The position numbers and the translations under genes were made by a program. The notes under the pieces were generated by a model. It was not told the origin of the DNA and made no database searches. It saw only the letters and a program-made list of their open reading frames with translations. From Leuconostoc miyukkimchii (lineage in GTDB: Bacteria > Bacillota > Bacilli > Lactobacillales > Lactobacillaceae): a DNA stretch of 64,000 bases. Within the stretch, counting starts at the first letter, position 1; each line of letters starts with the position of its first letter. Shown one piece after another: positions 23,774 to 33,704 of this stretch. Location: contig NZ_BPKY01000006.1 in the NCBI RefSeq assembly GCF_019656055.1, positions 186,001 to 250,000 on the forward strand, in the 5' to 3' direction.

Positions 23774-25558
23774 ATGAATAAAGCAGCAATTTACCATCGC
23801 CCTGACTCTGAATATGCTTATTTATATACAGCACATGAGATGCGATTACGTATACGAACAGCTAAAGACGACCTTCAATCCATTACTGTTATCGCCGGTG
23901 ATCCTTATGATTGGCAAAATGGTTCATGGCAAAAATCAATCGATACAGTCATGACCAAAACTTTAGCTACTGACATACATCAGTATTGGGAAGCCTCATT
24001 AACAGCACCTTTCAACCGCTTAAATTACGGTTTTATCATGACTGACACCACTGGTCAACAACTTTTCTATGGTGATCAAGGTTTTGAATCAGTAACACCT
24101 TCTTCAAACGATAATAACGGCTTGATGGGAGCTAGTAATTACTTTAAAATGCCCTATTTTCAAGAAATTGACCGTTTTAAAGCGCCCGAATGGATTAAAC
24201 AAACAGTTTGGTATCAAATTTTTCCTGAACGCTTTGCTAATGGCGAGACACAAAATGACCCGAATGGTAGTCTACCATGGCAGGCGGATGACCATCCGTC
24301 CGCTGACAGCTTTTACGGTGGCGATTTGCGCGGTATTATCAATCATTTAGATCATTTTATTCAACTTGGAATTAACGGTTTATACCTCACACCTATTTTT
24401 AAAGCGCCTACCAATCACAAATATGACACGCAAGACTATTTTGAAATTGATCTACACTTTGGTAATAAAGAGGATTTCAAAGAATTAGTTGAAAAAGCAC
24501 ATGCTTCCGGTATCCGTATTATGCTTGATGCTGTCTTCAATCACATTGGCGATCAAAGTCCACAATGGCAAGATGTGATCGCTCATGGACGACACTCTAA
24601 ATACGCTGATTGGTTCCACATTCGTGATTTTCCTGTCCACTATACACCAACTGACAATTTCGAATTTACTGCTGATGCTAACTATGACACATTTGCATTT
24701 ACGCCGCATATGCCAAAACTCAACACTGCCAATCCAGAAGTTCAAAATTATTTAATTTCAATTGCGACCTATTGGACTAAAGAGTTTGGTATTGATGGTT
24801 GGCGTTTAGATGTAGCTAACGAGGTAGATCATCATTTTTGGAAAAAATTTCGTGACGCAATGACATCCATTAATCCGGAAATTTACATACTAGGTGAAAT
24901 TTGGACAAGTGCACAATCATGGCTACAAGGCGACGAATTCTCAGCTGTGATGAATTATGCTTTTACAGGATCAATTATTGATTTCTTCGCTAAACGTCAA
25001 ACTAAACCATCCCAGCTGGTTCATAAACTCAATACACAACTTATGTTAAACCGTGACCAAACAAATCAAATGATGTTTAATTTACTTGATTCACATGATG
25101 CTCCACGTATTTTAACAGTAGCGCAAAATAACAAAAATATTGTTAAACAAATGTATACTTTTATGTTTTTACAACAAGGAACGCCTGATATTTATTACGG
25201 TAGCGAGTATGCCATGACAGGTCAACAAGATCCGGATAATCGCAAACCAATGATTTGGCAAAAAGAGAAACAAGACGAAGATATGTATCAATTCTTGAAG
25301 CAACTCATTCAATTACGACATAATTATCAAAACGTTCTTTCAGAAGGAACTTTATCTTGGCAGACTGATGATGAAAATGGCATCATTGGACTCACTCGAC
25401 AGTTAAATGAAACTCAAATAGCCGCACTGTTTAACACCGGAACAACTAATTATGACGTTTCATCAACATACCACTCAGCAAAAATTATTGCACATGAGTT
25501 TTATGCTAATCAGATCATTCAACCAAACGGTTTTATTGTCACAGTTATCAATCAATAA
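23774..25558 (+). CDS. GH13 neopullulanase/cyclomaltodextrinase/maltogenic amylase
   Basis: 594-residue cytoplasmic enzyme of the GH13_20 type. A CBM34-like N-terminal beta domain (about 1-125) precedes the barrel (WYQIFPERFANG). Catalytic residues are visible: nucleophile Asp in GWRLDVANEVDHHFW, acid/base Glu in YILGEIWTSA and third Asp in LLDSHDAPR; HIGD marks the fourth conserved region. No signal peptide. It should cut imported maltodextrins or cyclodextrins to maltose and glucose. RBS GAGG. Specificity within the subfamily cannot be fixed from sequence alone. Confidence 0.9.
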   Translation: MNKAAIYHRPDSEYAYLYTAHEMRLRIRTAKDDLQSITVIAGDPYDWQNGSWQKSIDTVMTKTLATDIHQYWEASLTAPFNRLNYGFIMTDTTGQQLFYGDQGFESVTPSSNDNNGLMGASNYFKMPYFQEIDRFKAPEWIKQTVWYQIFPERFANGETQNDPNGSLPWQADDHPSADSFYGGDLRGIINHLDHFIQLGINGLYLTPIFKAPTNHKYDTQDYFEIDLHFGNKEDFKELVEKAHASGIRIMLDAVFNHIGDQSPQWQDVIAHGRHSKYADWFHIRDFPVHYTPTDNFEFTADANYDTFAFTPHMPKLNTANPEVQNYLISIATYWTKEFGIDGWRLDVANEVDHHFWKKFRDAMTSINPEIYILGEIWTSAQSWLQGDEFSAVMNYAFTGSIIDFFAKRQTKPSQLVHKLNTQLMLNRDQTNQMMFNLLDSHDAPRILTVAQNNKNIVKQMYTFMFLQQGTPDIYYGSEYAMTGQQDPDNRKPMIWQKEKQDEDMYQFLKQLIQLRHNYQNVLSEGTLSWQTDDENGIIGLTRQLNETQIAALFNTGTTNYDVSSTYHSAKIIAHEFYANQIIQPNGFIVTVINQ

Positions 25559-25568
25559 GGAGATTTTT

Positions 25569-27194
25569 ATGAAAACACCTTGGTGGCAATCAGCCGTCAT
25601 TTATCAAATTTATCCCCGTTCTTTTCAAGATAGCAACCATGATGGTATCGGTGATATTCAAGGTATTATTTCTCACCTTGATTACCTAAAAAAATTAGGC
25701 ATTGACGCGATTTGGTTGTCACCAGTTTATGCCTCACCTAATGACGACAACGGTTATGACATTAGTGACTACGAAAATATCATGTCTGAGTTTGGCACAA
25801 TGGCCGATATGAACGCGTTAATTGCCGCTGCTCAGGAAAGAAATATCAGAATTATTATGGATCTTGTTTTAAACCATACTTCTGATGAGCATGCGTGGTT
25901 TATGGAATCTAGAAAAAGCCTTGACAATCCTTATCGAGATTTTTATATTTGGCGAAATTCAACCAATAACACAGTTCCCAACAGTTTGCAGTCTACCTTT
26001 GGTGGAAGCGCTTGGACGTTTGATCCCCAAACAAACCAATATTATCTTCATTTATTTAGCCAAAAACAACCTGATTTAAATTGGGAAAATTACTCTGTTC
26101 GACAAAAAATCTACAAAATGATCAAATTCTGGATTAATAAAGGTGTTGGTGGTTTTCGTTTAGATGTAATTGATTTAATTGGCAAAATTCCAGATGATGA
26201 GATAACTGATAACGGTCCCAAACTTCACGATTATCTTCAAGAAATGAATCAAGCAACATTTGCTAATCATGATTTGATGACAGTCGGTGAAACTTGGGGT
26301 GCGACGCCTGAAATTGCAAAACTTTACACCAATCCTGATCGGCATGAATTATCCATGGTCTTTCAATTCGAGCATATTAGTTTGGACCAAGAAGATGGCA
26401 AAGATAAATGGTTTTACACACCACTTGATATTTCAAAATTAAAATCCGTCATGACCAAATGGCAAACAAACTTGAATCGCGATGATGGTTGGAATTCTCT
26501 TTTTTGGAACAATCATGATTTACCAAGAATTGTGTCCAGATGGGGCGATGATTCAAAGTATCGCATAATATCAGCTAAAATGTTGGCTATTTTACTACAC
26601 ATGATGAAAGGTACCCCATACATTTATCAAGGAGAAGAAATTGGACTGACGAACACACCCGTCAATAATATTGCGGCACTACGTGATATTGAATCCTTAA
26701 ACTATTACCATTCAGCGCTCAAGAATGGTTTAAGTGTTGACACGGTTCTCAATCAAATCAATCATAAAGGACGCGATAATGCACGTCGCCCTATGCCTTG
26801 GCGGAACAGCACTAATGGTGGGTTCACAGATGGTAGCCCTTGGATTGACCTCAACGAAAAATATCCCGAAATAAACGTCGCGGCAGCTCTTCATGATCCA
26901 AATAATGTTTTTTATACTTATCAAAAATTAATTACCCTTCGTCACAATAATCCAATTGTTATCTATGGTGATTTTGATCTTGTTGAAACTGCTGAGGAAG
27001 TTTTTGCTTATTACAGGCACTACGAAGGCATTACTTGGCTCATTGTTACTAATTTTAGTGGCCAACCACAACTGTTTACAAGTAATGATCACATCGAAAA
27101 GGTTTTGATAACTAACTATGAATCCCCAACAAGTTTACGACAACTATACCTCAAACCTTATGAGGCATTCGTTGTCCAAATCACACACAAATAA
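25569..27194 (+). CDS. dexB: Glucan 1,6-alpha-glucosidase, DexB-like (GH13_31)
   Basis: 541 residues from MKTPWWQSAVIYQIYPRSFQD, preceded by AAGGAG. Strongly resembles streptococcal DexB from memory: GFRLDVIDLIGKIP (nucleophile Asp followed by Val, linked to alpha-1,6 specificity), MTVGETWGATPEIAKLY (acid/base Glu), FWNNHDLPR and GTPYIYQGEEIGLTN. Cytoplasmic; it would hydrolyse isomaltose, panose and isomalto-oligosaccharides. The start is 10 nt after the preceding stop, so it is in the operon. Confidence 0.88.
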   Translation: MKTPWWQSAVIYQIYPRSFQDSNHDGIGDIQGIISHLDYLKKLGIDAIWLSPVYASPNDDNGYDISDYENIMSEFGTMADMNALIAAAQERNIRIIMDLVLNHTSDEHAWFMESRKSLDNPYRDFYIWRNSTNNTVPNSLQSTFGGSAWTFDPQTNQYYLHLFSQKQPDLNWENYSVRQKIYKMIKFWINKGVGGFRLDVIDLIGKIPDDEITDNGPKLHDYLQEMNQATFANHDLMTVGETWGATPEIAKLYTNPDRHELSMVFQFEHISLDQEDGKDKWFYTPLDISKLKSVMTKWQTNLNRDDGWNSLFWNNHDLPRIVSRWGDDSKYRIISAKMLAILLHMMKGTPYIYQGEEIGLTNTPVNNIAALRDIESLNYYHSALKNGLSVDTVLNQINHKGRDNARRPMPWRNSTNGGFTDGSPWIDLNEKYPEINVAAALHDPNNVFYTYQKLITLRHNNPIVIYGDFDLVETAEEVFAYYRHYEGITWLIVTNFSGQPQLFTSNDHIEKVLITNYESPTSLRQLYLKPYEAFVVQITHK

Positions 27195-27219
27195 ATCATA
27201 ATAATTGAGGAATAGCATC

Positions 27220-28872
27220 ATGGTACTCGCAAAAGATACTGACCAACTATGGTGGCGATCAGCAATTGGCTACCAAATTTACCCACGATCATTTCAAGAT
27301 AGCAATCACGATGGTATTGGTGACCTTAAAGGTATAACCAGTCGTTTCCCTTATTTAAAGTGGCTTGGTGTTGATTTTATTTGGTTGAATCCTATTTATA
27401 CATCTCCCAACATTGATAATGGCTATGATATCGCTGATTTTCAAAATGTTGCATCAGAATACGGCACGTTAGATGATCTCAAAACACTCATAAACAGCGC
27501 ACATCAGCAAAATATTCGTGTCATTATGGATTTGGTCGTCAATCACACCTCTAATCAGCATTTTTGGTTTCAAGAGGCACAGACCAGTCGTGATAACCCT
27601 TACCACGATTTTTATATCTGGCAACCAAATCATAATGATCAAGCACCTAATAATTGGACTAATTTCACTGGTGATAGTGTATGGACTTATAATCAAGCAA
27701 CAGATGAATGGTACTTTCATCTATTTGCACCGGAACAACCAGACCTGAACTGGGAAAATCAGTCGGTACAAACAGAAATCATCAAAATAATTACTTGGTG
27801 GTCTGAGCAAAACATCGATGGTTTCCGGCTAGATGCACTAAGTCACTTAAAAAAAATGCCATTTGATACGCTACAATCAACCGACGACTATCAATTTGAA
27901 ATATTTGCTAATAATCCGGGCATTGAAGTATTTTTATCTCTACTACATCAAACATTTCAATCACTTCATTTAATGACTATCGGTGAGGCTGGTGGTGTAC
28001 ATGCCGACACTGCTAAATTTTGGACCGGTTCGCAAGGATTTATTGATATGATTTTTGAACTAGAACACCAAGTACGGCAAACTCAAGTGCCACCGCGTGC
28101 TAACCGTAATCATTTACTTACTCGTCTCACAGCGTGGGAGAATACTTTGAATACAGATGGTTGGTTAGGATTATATCTTGAAAATCATGATCAGCCAAGA
28201 TCCATCACCGTTTATGGTAATGATAATCCCCTTGCAGCCAAAAGTTTGGCAACTTTATTGCTTTCGCTTCGTGGCACACCTTTCATTTATCAAGGTGAAG
28301 AATTAGGTATGACCAACATGTTATTTACCACACCTGATCAAATTGACGATCCACCAACATACCATGACTATCAACGTTTCTTGGCAGCTGGTATTTCAAC
28401 AGACGTAGCATTAAAACAAGCTACTAGCTGGTCACGAGACAATGCCAGAACACCTATGCAATGGACAAATTTTGGATTCTCTGACAATGAATTAAATTCA
28501 AAAAACACATGGATGGTAACTAATCCCAATACAACATTCCTCAACTACCAAAAGAATAGGCAAGATCCGAAATCAGTACTTAACTATTACCATAAATTAA
28601 TTCATCTTAGGCGAAAAGATGAGGTTTTAAAATCAGGCCGTTTTCAATCATATGACATTGGTCATCCCGATATATTAATATTTACCAGATATTTATTACC
28701 AGACAAACGACTAATTCTGATTAATTTAGCGAGCACTCCCCAATCTATTTCCATCCCTCACAGTATACTGTCTGAAAACTGGCATACAATAATATCAACC
28801 ATTGAACCCACACCAGAAATATCACCAACTATGCAATTACAACCATTTCAATCTATAATCTGGTACAATTGA
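27220..28872 (+). CDS. Alpha-glucosidase, GH13_31, probably alpha-1,4-preferring
   Basis: 550 residues from MVLAKDTDQLWWRSAI, with GAGGAATAGC upstream. Catalytic motifs are GFRLDALSHLKK (Asp followed by Ala), MTIGEAGG (Glu) and LENHDQPR (Asp). The residue after the nucleophile is Val in alpha-1,6 enzymes; Ala here points to a different bond preference, perhaps maltose-type substrates. The two adjacent GH13_31 enzymes therefore look complementary. Last gene of the msmK operon, followed by two terminators. Confidence 0.85.
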   Translation: MVLAKDTDQLWWRSAIGYQIYPRSFQDSNHDGIGDLKGITSRFPYLKWLGVDFIWLNPIYTSPNIDNGYDIADFQNVASEYGTLDDLKTLINSAHQQNIRVIMDLVVNHTSNQHFWFQEAQTSRDNPYHDFYIWQPNHNDQAPNNWTNFTGDSVWTYNQATDEWYFHLFAPEQPDLNWENQSVQTEIIKIITWWSEQNIDGFRLDALSHLKKMPFDTLQSTDDYQFEIFANNPGIEVFLSLLHQTFQSLHLMTIGEAGGVHADTAKFWTGSQGFIDMIFELEHQVRQTQVPPRANRNHLLTRLTAWENTLNTDGWLGLYLENHDQPRSITVYGNDNPLAAKSLATLLLSLRGTPFIYQGEELGMTNMLFTTPDQIDDPPTYHDYQRFLAAGISTDVALKQATSWSRDNARTPMQWTNFGFSDNELNSKNTWMVTNPNTTFLNYQKNRQDPKSVLNYYHKLIHLRRKDEVLKSGRFQSYDIGHPDILIFTRYLLPDKRLILINLASTPQSISIPHSILSENWHTIISTIEPTPEISPTMQLQPFQSIIWYN

Positions 28873-28893
28873 TATTTATAAAGTAGCCAAACT

Positions 28894-28925
28894 AAGTAAT
28901 GATGGTATATACCACTACTTTTTTT
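28894..28925 (+). terminator. Intrinsic terminator of the msmK-GH13 operon
   Basis: AAGTA...TGGTAT/ATACCA...TACTT bulged stem followed by a T7 run, 22 nt after the last stop. Confidence 0.65.
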
Positions 28926-28986
28926 GCCAATCGATTACAGACAATATTATTCTTAGCTGGGTAGATCATCTAAAATACCACTGTTT

Positions 28987-29027
28987 GTAAAAAGATAGTA
29001 CTTCATTACGAAGTACTATCTTTTTAC
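28987..29027. terminator. Symmetric bidirectional terminator
   Basis: Perfect 18-bp arms GTAAAAAGATAGTACTTC with an ATTAC loop, with A/T runs on both sides. It separates the convergent msmK operon and the polyphosphate operon. Confidence 0.85.
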
Positions 29028-29087
29028 ATTCACCACAAAAATTTAGACGTTAATAAAATCGTTGCAATAATTTAACTCTCTTTTCAC

Positions 29088-30059
29088 TCAATCAACTGTT
29101 AATGCGTCTGGTTCTGGTGCGATGACATCATGACCAGTTTGTTGTTTAATTGTTTCAAACAAAATGCCCTCTCTTAATCCAGCTTGTGAAAAGATCACCT
29201 GTTGTCCACTTAATAAAATTAATAATTCGATTAAAGGCAAAATGCCACCAACAATAATATCTCCACGTTCCTTAGCTAGACCAGGTATTTTTTTCCGTGC
29301 TTCAAGATTCTTGCTCAGAATCATTTGATAAATTCGAGTCGCATCTTGCGTACTTAGGTGGTAACCATGAATTGGTAAATCAACAATCTTTTTCTGACGA
29401 CGTGATATCTTAGCCAATGTTCGATTACTACCACCTAGCGCTACCAATGGTAGATTGGATGCTTCACTAAGCCATGATACATCCCCAAACATACGACGTA
29501 AAGCCACAGTCGCTTCAAAAAGCGAGGCTGCACTAATCACATCGTTTTCTAAAAATTCTTCACTGATTGTAACAGCACCGACTGGTAAACTCACTTCGTG
29601 TATCGCTTCTTTATTGCGAACTAACACTAATTCTGCTGAAGCACCACCTGTGTCTAGTATCAGCGCATCATTAATATTAAGCGTATTGACAATACCGATA
29701 TAATCGTAGTGCGCTTCTTCTTCACCTTTAAGTACTTCCAAAGGCAGTGTCATTTCCTCTTGAAATGCTTTTAAGAAAGCCGCTTGGTTTGTTGCTTGCC
29801 GCACTGCAGCCGTAGCAACTGCACGTATCTTAATATCATCTTTAGGATATGATGATAAAGCTTTTTTGAAATATTTCAATGCCTCTAACGTACGTGCGAT
29901 AGCATCCGGCTGTAAAATTTTATCATTTCCCATGCCCTCAGAAAGACGTACCATTTCTTGATAGCGTTCTAGTATTTCATAATGACCATCATGGTGATAC
30001 TTACTAACTGTCATTCGTACTGAATTCGATCCAAGATCAATCACTGCCAGTAATGTCAT
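29088..30059 (-). CDS. ppx: Exopolyphosphatase Ppx/GppA, short form
   Basis: Removes terminal phosphate from polyphosphate (or pppGpp in GppA relatives). 323 residues covering the two actin-like domains: AVIDLGSNSVRM at the start, AVATAAVRQATN, LILDTGGASAELVLV and VALGGSNRTLAKI. It lacks the C-terminal HD domain of the longer paralogue two genes upstream. ATGA overlap with ppk indicates coupling. Confidence 0.9.
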   Translation of the reverse strand: MTLLAVIDLGSNSVRMTVSKYHHDGHYEILERYQEMVRLSEGMGNDKILQPDAIARTLEALKYFKKALSSYPKDDIKIRAVATAAVRQATNQAAFLKAFQEEMTLPLEVLKGEEEAHYDYIGIVNTLNINDALILDTGGASAELVLVRNKEAIHEVSLPVGAVTISEEFLENDVISAASLFEATVALRRMFGDVSWLSEASNLPLVALGGSNRTLAKISRRQKKIVDLPIHGYHLSTQDATRIYQMILSKNLEARKKIPGLAKERGDIIVGGILPLIELLILLSGQQVIFSQAGLREGILFETIKQQTGHDVIAPEPDALTVD

Positions 30060-32188
30060 GCTTTTTCTCCTGTAAATGGATTATTAATTGGTTCAAAATC
30101 ACGTTGTGCGTGTTGTTCTTTTTCACGTTGCTGCTGTTCAACTTGTGATGCCAACGATTCTGCGATAAATATTTCTTGCGCATTAATCGCTGATAATCCG
30201 CGACGATCAATTTTTTCAAATACACCATTTGGTTGTAAAATTCTTGTTTTCACGTTATCATCCCACATTGTTTGGAATATTGTCAGCACCCGCTGTCGAA
30301 GATTATGATCTCTAATTGGAAAGAATAATTCAACACGGCGGTCTAAATTACGCGTCATTAGATCAGCCGATGATAAATAAACTTCCGGATCACCATCATT
30401 GTCAAAACTATAAATACGACTATGTTCTAAAAAGCGACCAACAATTGAATGTACAGCAATATTTTCGCTGACGTTCGGTATACCAACCCTCAGCATTGTA
30501 ATACCTCGAACAATTAGTTCTACTGGTACGCCTGCTTCACTAGCTTCATATAAACGTCGAATCATACGTTCATCTGATAATGAATTGAATTTCATTTTAA
30601 TACCTGCTGTTTTACCGGATTTCGCATTGGTAATTTCGTTGGTGATTTTATCGTATATAAAATCACGAATACCATCAGGTGACATATGTAATTGATGAAA
30701 ATAAAGCGGATCAGAATAACCAGTTAGAATATTAAAAATAGAGGCAACATCAGCGCCTAACTCACTGTCACTTGTGAATAAACCTAAATCAGTATAAAAA
30801 TTGGCTGTCACATCATTGTAGTTACCCGTTCCTAAGTGGACATAGCGTCGAATGGCATCATCTTCACGACGTACAATTAAGACAACTTTTGCGTGTACCT
30901 TTAATCCTCTCAGACCATAAACAACATGTACGCCTTCTTGTTCCAATTCTCGCGCCCAATGCACATTATTTTTTTCATCAAAACGCGCCTTAATTTCAAC
31001 TAAAACCGTCACTTGTTTTCCACGTTGGGCTGCATCCGCCAAGGCCTTAATGATTGGTGAATTACCAGACACACGGTATAGCGTCATTTTAATAGCTAAA
31101 ACGTCATCATCACGTGCTGCTGCTTGTACAAATTGCACAACAGGTTTAAATGTATCATAAGGATGATGTAAAAGATAATCATTTTTTTTGATACTATCAA
31201 ACATCTTATCTGGTGCTAACGCTTGTTCTTCATATCCCTTAAAAGCAGAAAACTCTAATGATGGCGCATTTATCAATTTCAACCAAGCATCAATAAACGT
31301 TAAATCAATTGCCCCGTTAACATCGTAAACTCGCTCATCCGGAACTTCTAAAGCCTTAATCAATTTAGTCATTAATGTTTTGCTCGTATTAGCACTGACA
31401 ATAACACGTATGACACGTCCACGTTCTCGTTCTTGCAACTTACTTTGTACTTCTTGTAAAATATTTGGTGTATCTTCATCATCAGCAACGTCTAATTCCA
31501 TGTCACGTAAAATATGGAAAACTGTTGATTCCTTGATTGTATAACCTTGAAATAATGCATCCAAAAATAACTGCACAACTTCTTCTACTAAAATCACTTG
31601 ATTGGATTCTGGTAGAGAAATAACACGCCCTGATGTTTCTGGTACTTGTAAAACAGCAATGTGTTTTTCAGATTTTTCATCATCTTTTTTTAGTCTCACT
31701 CCAATATTAAGCGTATCATTGGCCAAGAATGGAAATGGTCGTGTACTGTCAATTGCCATTGGTGTTAGAACCGGCAATAGCTCTTCGTCAAAGAAACGCT
31801 TTAAAAATTTGATTTGATCCTCGTTTAAATCTGTTGAATGTTGTAATGCAAAACCATGTTTTTTCAAAGCAGGAATGATACTACGATTCAAAACTTGATA
31901 CTGACTTCTAATTTGCTCACCGGCTGCCGATGATATTTCTTTTAATTGCTGTTTTGGCAACAAACCAGAGGCGTCCACTCTGTCATGCCCCACAAAAACC
32001 TGTTGCTGTAAGCTAGCCACTCGTACCATGAACCATTCATCCATATTTTTTTGCGTTATTGACAAGAACTTCGCACGTTCTAATAAAGGGTTTTGAGTAT
32101 CACGCGCTTCTTCCAGCACACGATTGTTAAAAGCTAACCAACTGATTTCTCGATTAACATAATATTTAGACTGTTTTAATTGTGTCAT
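30056..32188 (-). CDS. ppk: Polyphosphate kinase PPK1
   Basis: Reversibly makes polyphosphate from ATP. 710 residues: N-terminal domain with YVNREISWLAFNNRVLEEA, head domain (PVLTPMAIDSTRPFPFL) and two phospholipase-D-like C-terminal domains. The autophosphorylated His lies in GLKVHAKVVLI near residue 432, and a second His is in LEHSRIYSFDNDGD. Normal length. It sits between two Ppx genes in one minus-strand operon. Confidence 0.95.
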   Translation of the reverse strand: MTQLKQSKYYVNREISWLAFNNRVLEEARDTQNPLLERAKFLSITQKNMDEWFMVRVASLQQQVFVGHDRVDASGLLPKQQLKEISSAAGEQIRSQYQVLNRSIIPALKKHGFALQHSTDLNEDQIKFLKRFFDEELLPVLTPMAIDSTRPFPFLANDTLNIGVRLKKDDEKSEKHIAVLQVPETSGRVISLPESNQVILVEEVVQLFLDALFQGYTIKESTVFHILRDMELDVADDEDTPNILQEVQSKLQERERGRVIRVIVSANTSKTLMTKLIKALEVPDERVYDVNGAIDLTFIDAWLKLINAPSLEFSAFKGYEEQALAPDKMFDSIKKNDYLLHHPYDTFKPVVQFVQAAARDDDVLAIKMTLYRVSGNSPIIKALADAAQRGKQVTVLVEIKARFDEKNNVHWARELEQEGVHVVYGLRGLKVHAKVVLIVRREDDAIRRYVHLGTGNYNDVTANFYTDLGLFTSDSELGADVASIFNILTGYSDPLYFHQLHMSPDGIRDFIYDKITNEITNAKSGKTAGIKMKFNSLSDERMIRRLYEASEAGVPVELIVRGITMLRVGIPNVSENIAVHSIVGRFLEHSRIYSFDNDGDPEVYLSSADLMTRNLDRRVELFFPIRDHNLRQRVLTIFQTMWDDNVKTRILQPNGVFEKIDRRGLSAINAQEIFIAESLASQVEQQQREKEQHAQRDFEPINNPFTGEKA

Positions 32189-32197
32189 AATATCCTT

Positions 32198-33676
32198 TTA
32201 ACTCCGTTTCCCTTGTCTTTTTAGCGTAATCGGCATGCCAAAAACCGCTTCGAAGAACCGAGATTTTTTTGCGAATACGTAAATTTCCAACTGCAAATCA
32301 AGCGTTGTATGACCAACAACAACTATTTTTTCTGGTTTAATTGAAACTGTTAGTTTCGTAATCTTTTGTAATCGACTATCATCCAAAGCATCTGCCAAAC
32401 GCAACAAGGCTGCCATTTTAGCAATTCGTATACGTTGTCGTGGTGAAAATTCTTGTGTCGCACGTAGCGCATTATCTGGTGTCTCAGCACTGTGATATCT
32501 CGCAATTGCAGCAATCATACGCTGTTCTGAAGTTGATAAGCCATGGAAATCTATACTTTCCAATATTTCTTCTGAATATTGATAATGGCGCTGAGAATTA
32601 ATAAAACTACCGACATCGTGTGTTAAAGCCGCAACACCCAACAATAAACGATCGCGTGTGTCTAATCGATGATATTTTTTCAAGCGGTCAAACAATCGCC
32701 ACGCATATTGCAAAACAATTTCACGATGTTTTTCTTCAACCATATAACGATCAGCAATACCTCTTGCAGCAGTGATAATATCTTCTTGTGCTGTCGTATC
32801 TGTGACTATCAATCCATCTAACACTGTTAAATTACTGATATGTACATATTTAGCATCCACAGCATCCATCACATTCATGACTAGAATTGCTTCCATAAAA
32901 ATCATCCACACATCTTTAGTAAGCACATCATACTGATCCGAAATGGATTGATTATTAGTCTGATCGAAATTAGTAATTAATTTTGCAACTTCCTCTTTAC
33001 TAACAGTCACATCTTGCTTATGTCCCAAAAACATCTGATTAAAAACATCTGCTCCGAGTAGCACCATAGTATCACTTGCCTGAAAAGGTGGCAACATATG
33101 CCAAAAATCAGCCAATTTACTATTAATAAATTCTGGTAGTAAATCCGACATCTGCGTTATTTCTGCAGTCATCTGTCGAATAGACTGTGTTAAACGTACC
33201 GGACCAATCGCTGAATGTTGTGAAAATTTAAATTGATCGTTTTCAAAATAGGATAAATCAATTCTCGTAGAACTAACACCTAAAACAAATGTATTGCCAT
33301 TACTTAATACTTTTTTGTCATGAATTCGCAAAGCTAATTGTCGATAATAATTTTCCTGATTAGCATTTAACCAATAAAGTTCAAGTCCGGTAACATTTTC
33401 CACTTGATCAACAAAATATACTGCATTAGGCATTTTAGATAAATTTTCACTACCAAAAAGGCGCACATCACTGACTGAATAGTCCCGCAAAAGCTGTTGA
33501 AATCTTTGTAGCTGCAATAAAGCGCGTTGCATAACATCAGTTGAAAATGTTGCGAGTTCCAAATCATTTTCACTGTATTCTCGTTTGACTGTTTCAATTT
33601 GCTGCCCACTACCATCAACAATTTGTAGTTCTGCAACACCTGAACTAAGTAAAATAATACCCTTCAATTTTGCCAT
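32198..33676 (-). CDS. Ppx/GppA phosphatase with C-terminal HD domain
   Basis: 492 residues. N-terminal actin-like Ppx/GppA domains are divergent (KGIILLSSGVAELQIVDGSG, TFVLGVSSTRIDLSYF). The C-terminal half is an HD domain with ALTHDVGSFINSQRHYQYSEEIL and IARYHSAETPDNALRA. The usual DxGSNS phosphate loop at the N-terminus is degraded (LLSSGVAEL), so catalysis may lie in the HD part or be lost. ATG chosen at 33676 after AGGGGG. First gene of the ppx-ppk-ppx operon. Confidence 0.8.
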   Translation of the reverse strand: MAKLKGIILLSSGVAELQIVDGSGQQIETVKREYSENDLELATFSTDVMQRALLQLQRFQQLLRDYSVSDVRLFGSENLSKMPNAVYFVDQVENVTGLELYWLNANQENYYRQLALRIHDKKVLSNGNTFVLGVSSTRIDLSYFENDQFKFSQHSAIGPVRLTQSIRQMTAEITQMSDLLPEFINSKLADFWHMLPPFQASDTMVLLGADVFNQMFLGHKQDVTVSKEEVAKLITNFDQTNNQSISDQYDVLTKDVWMIFMEAILVMNVMDAVDAKYVHISNLTVLDGLIVTDTTAQEDIITAARGIADRYMVEEKHREIVLQYAWRLFDRLKKYHRLDTRDRLLLGVAALTHDVGSFINSQRHYQYSEEILESIDFHGLSTSEQRMIAAIARYHSAETPDNALRATQEFSPRQRIRIAKMAALLRLADALDDSRLQKITKLTVSIKPEKIVVVGHTTLDLQLEIYVFAKKSRFFEAVFGMPITLKRQGKRS

Positions 33677-33704
33677 CACCACCGCCCCCTTGGCTTGTAG
33701 TTTA

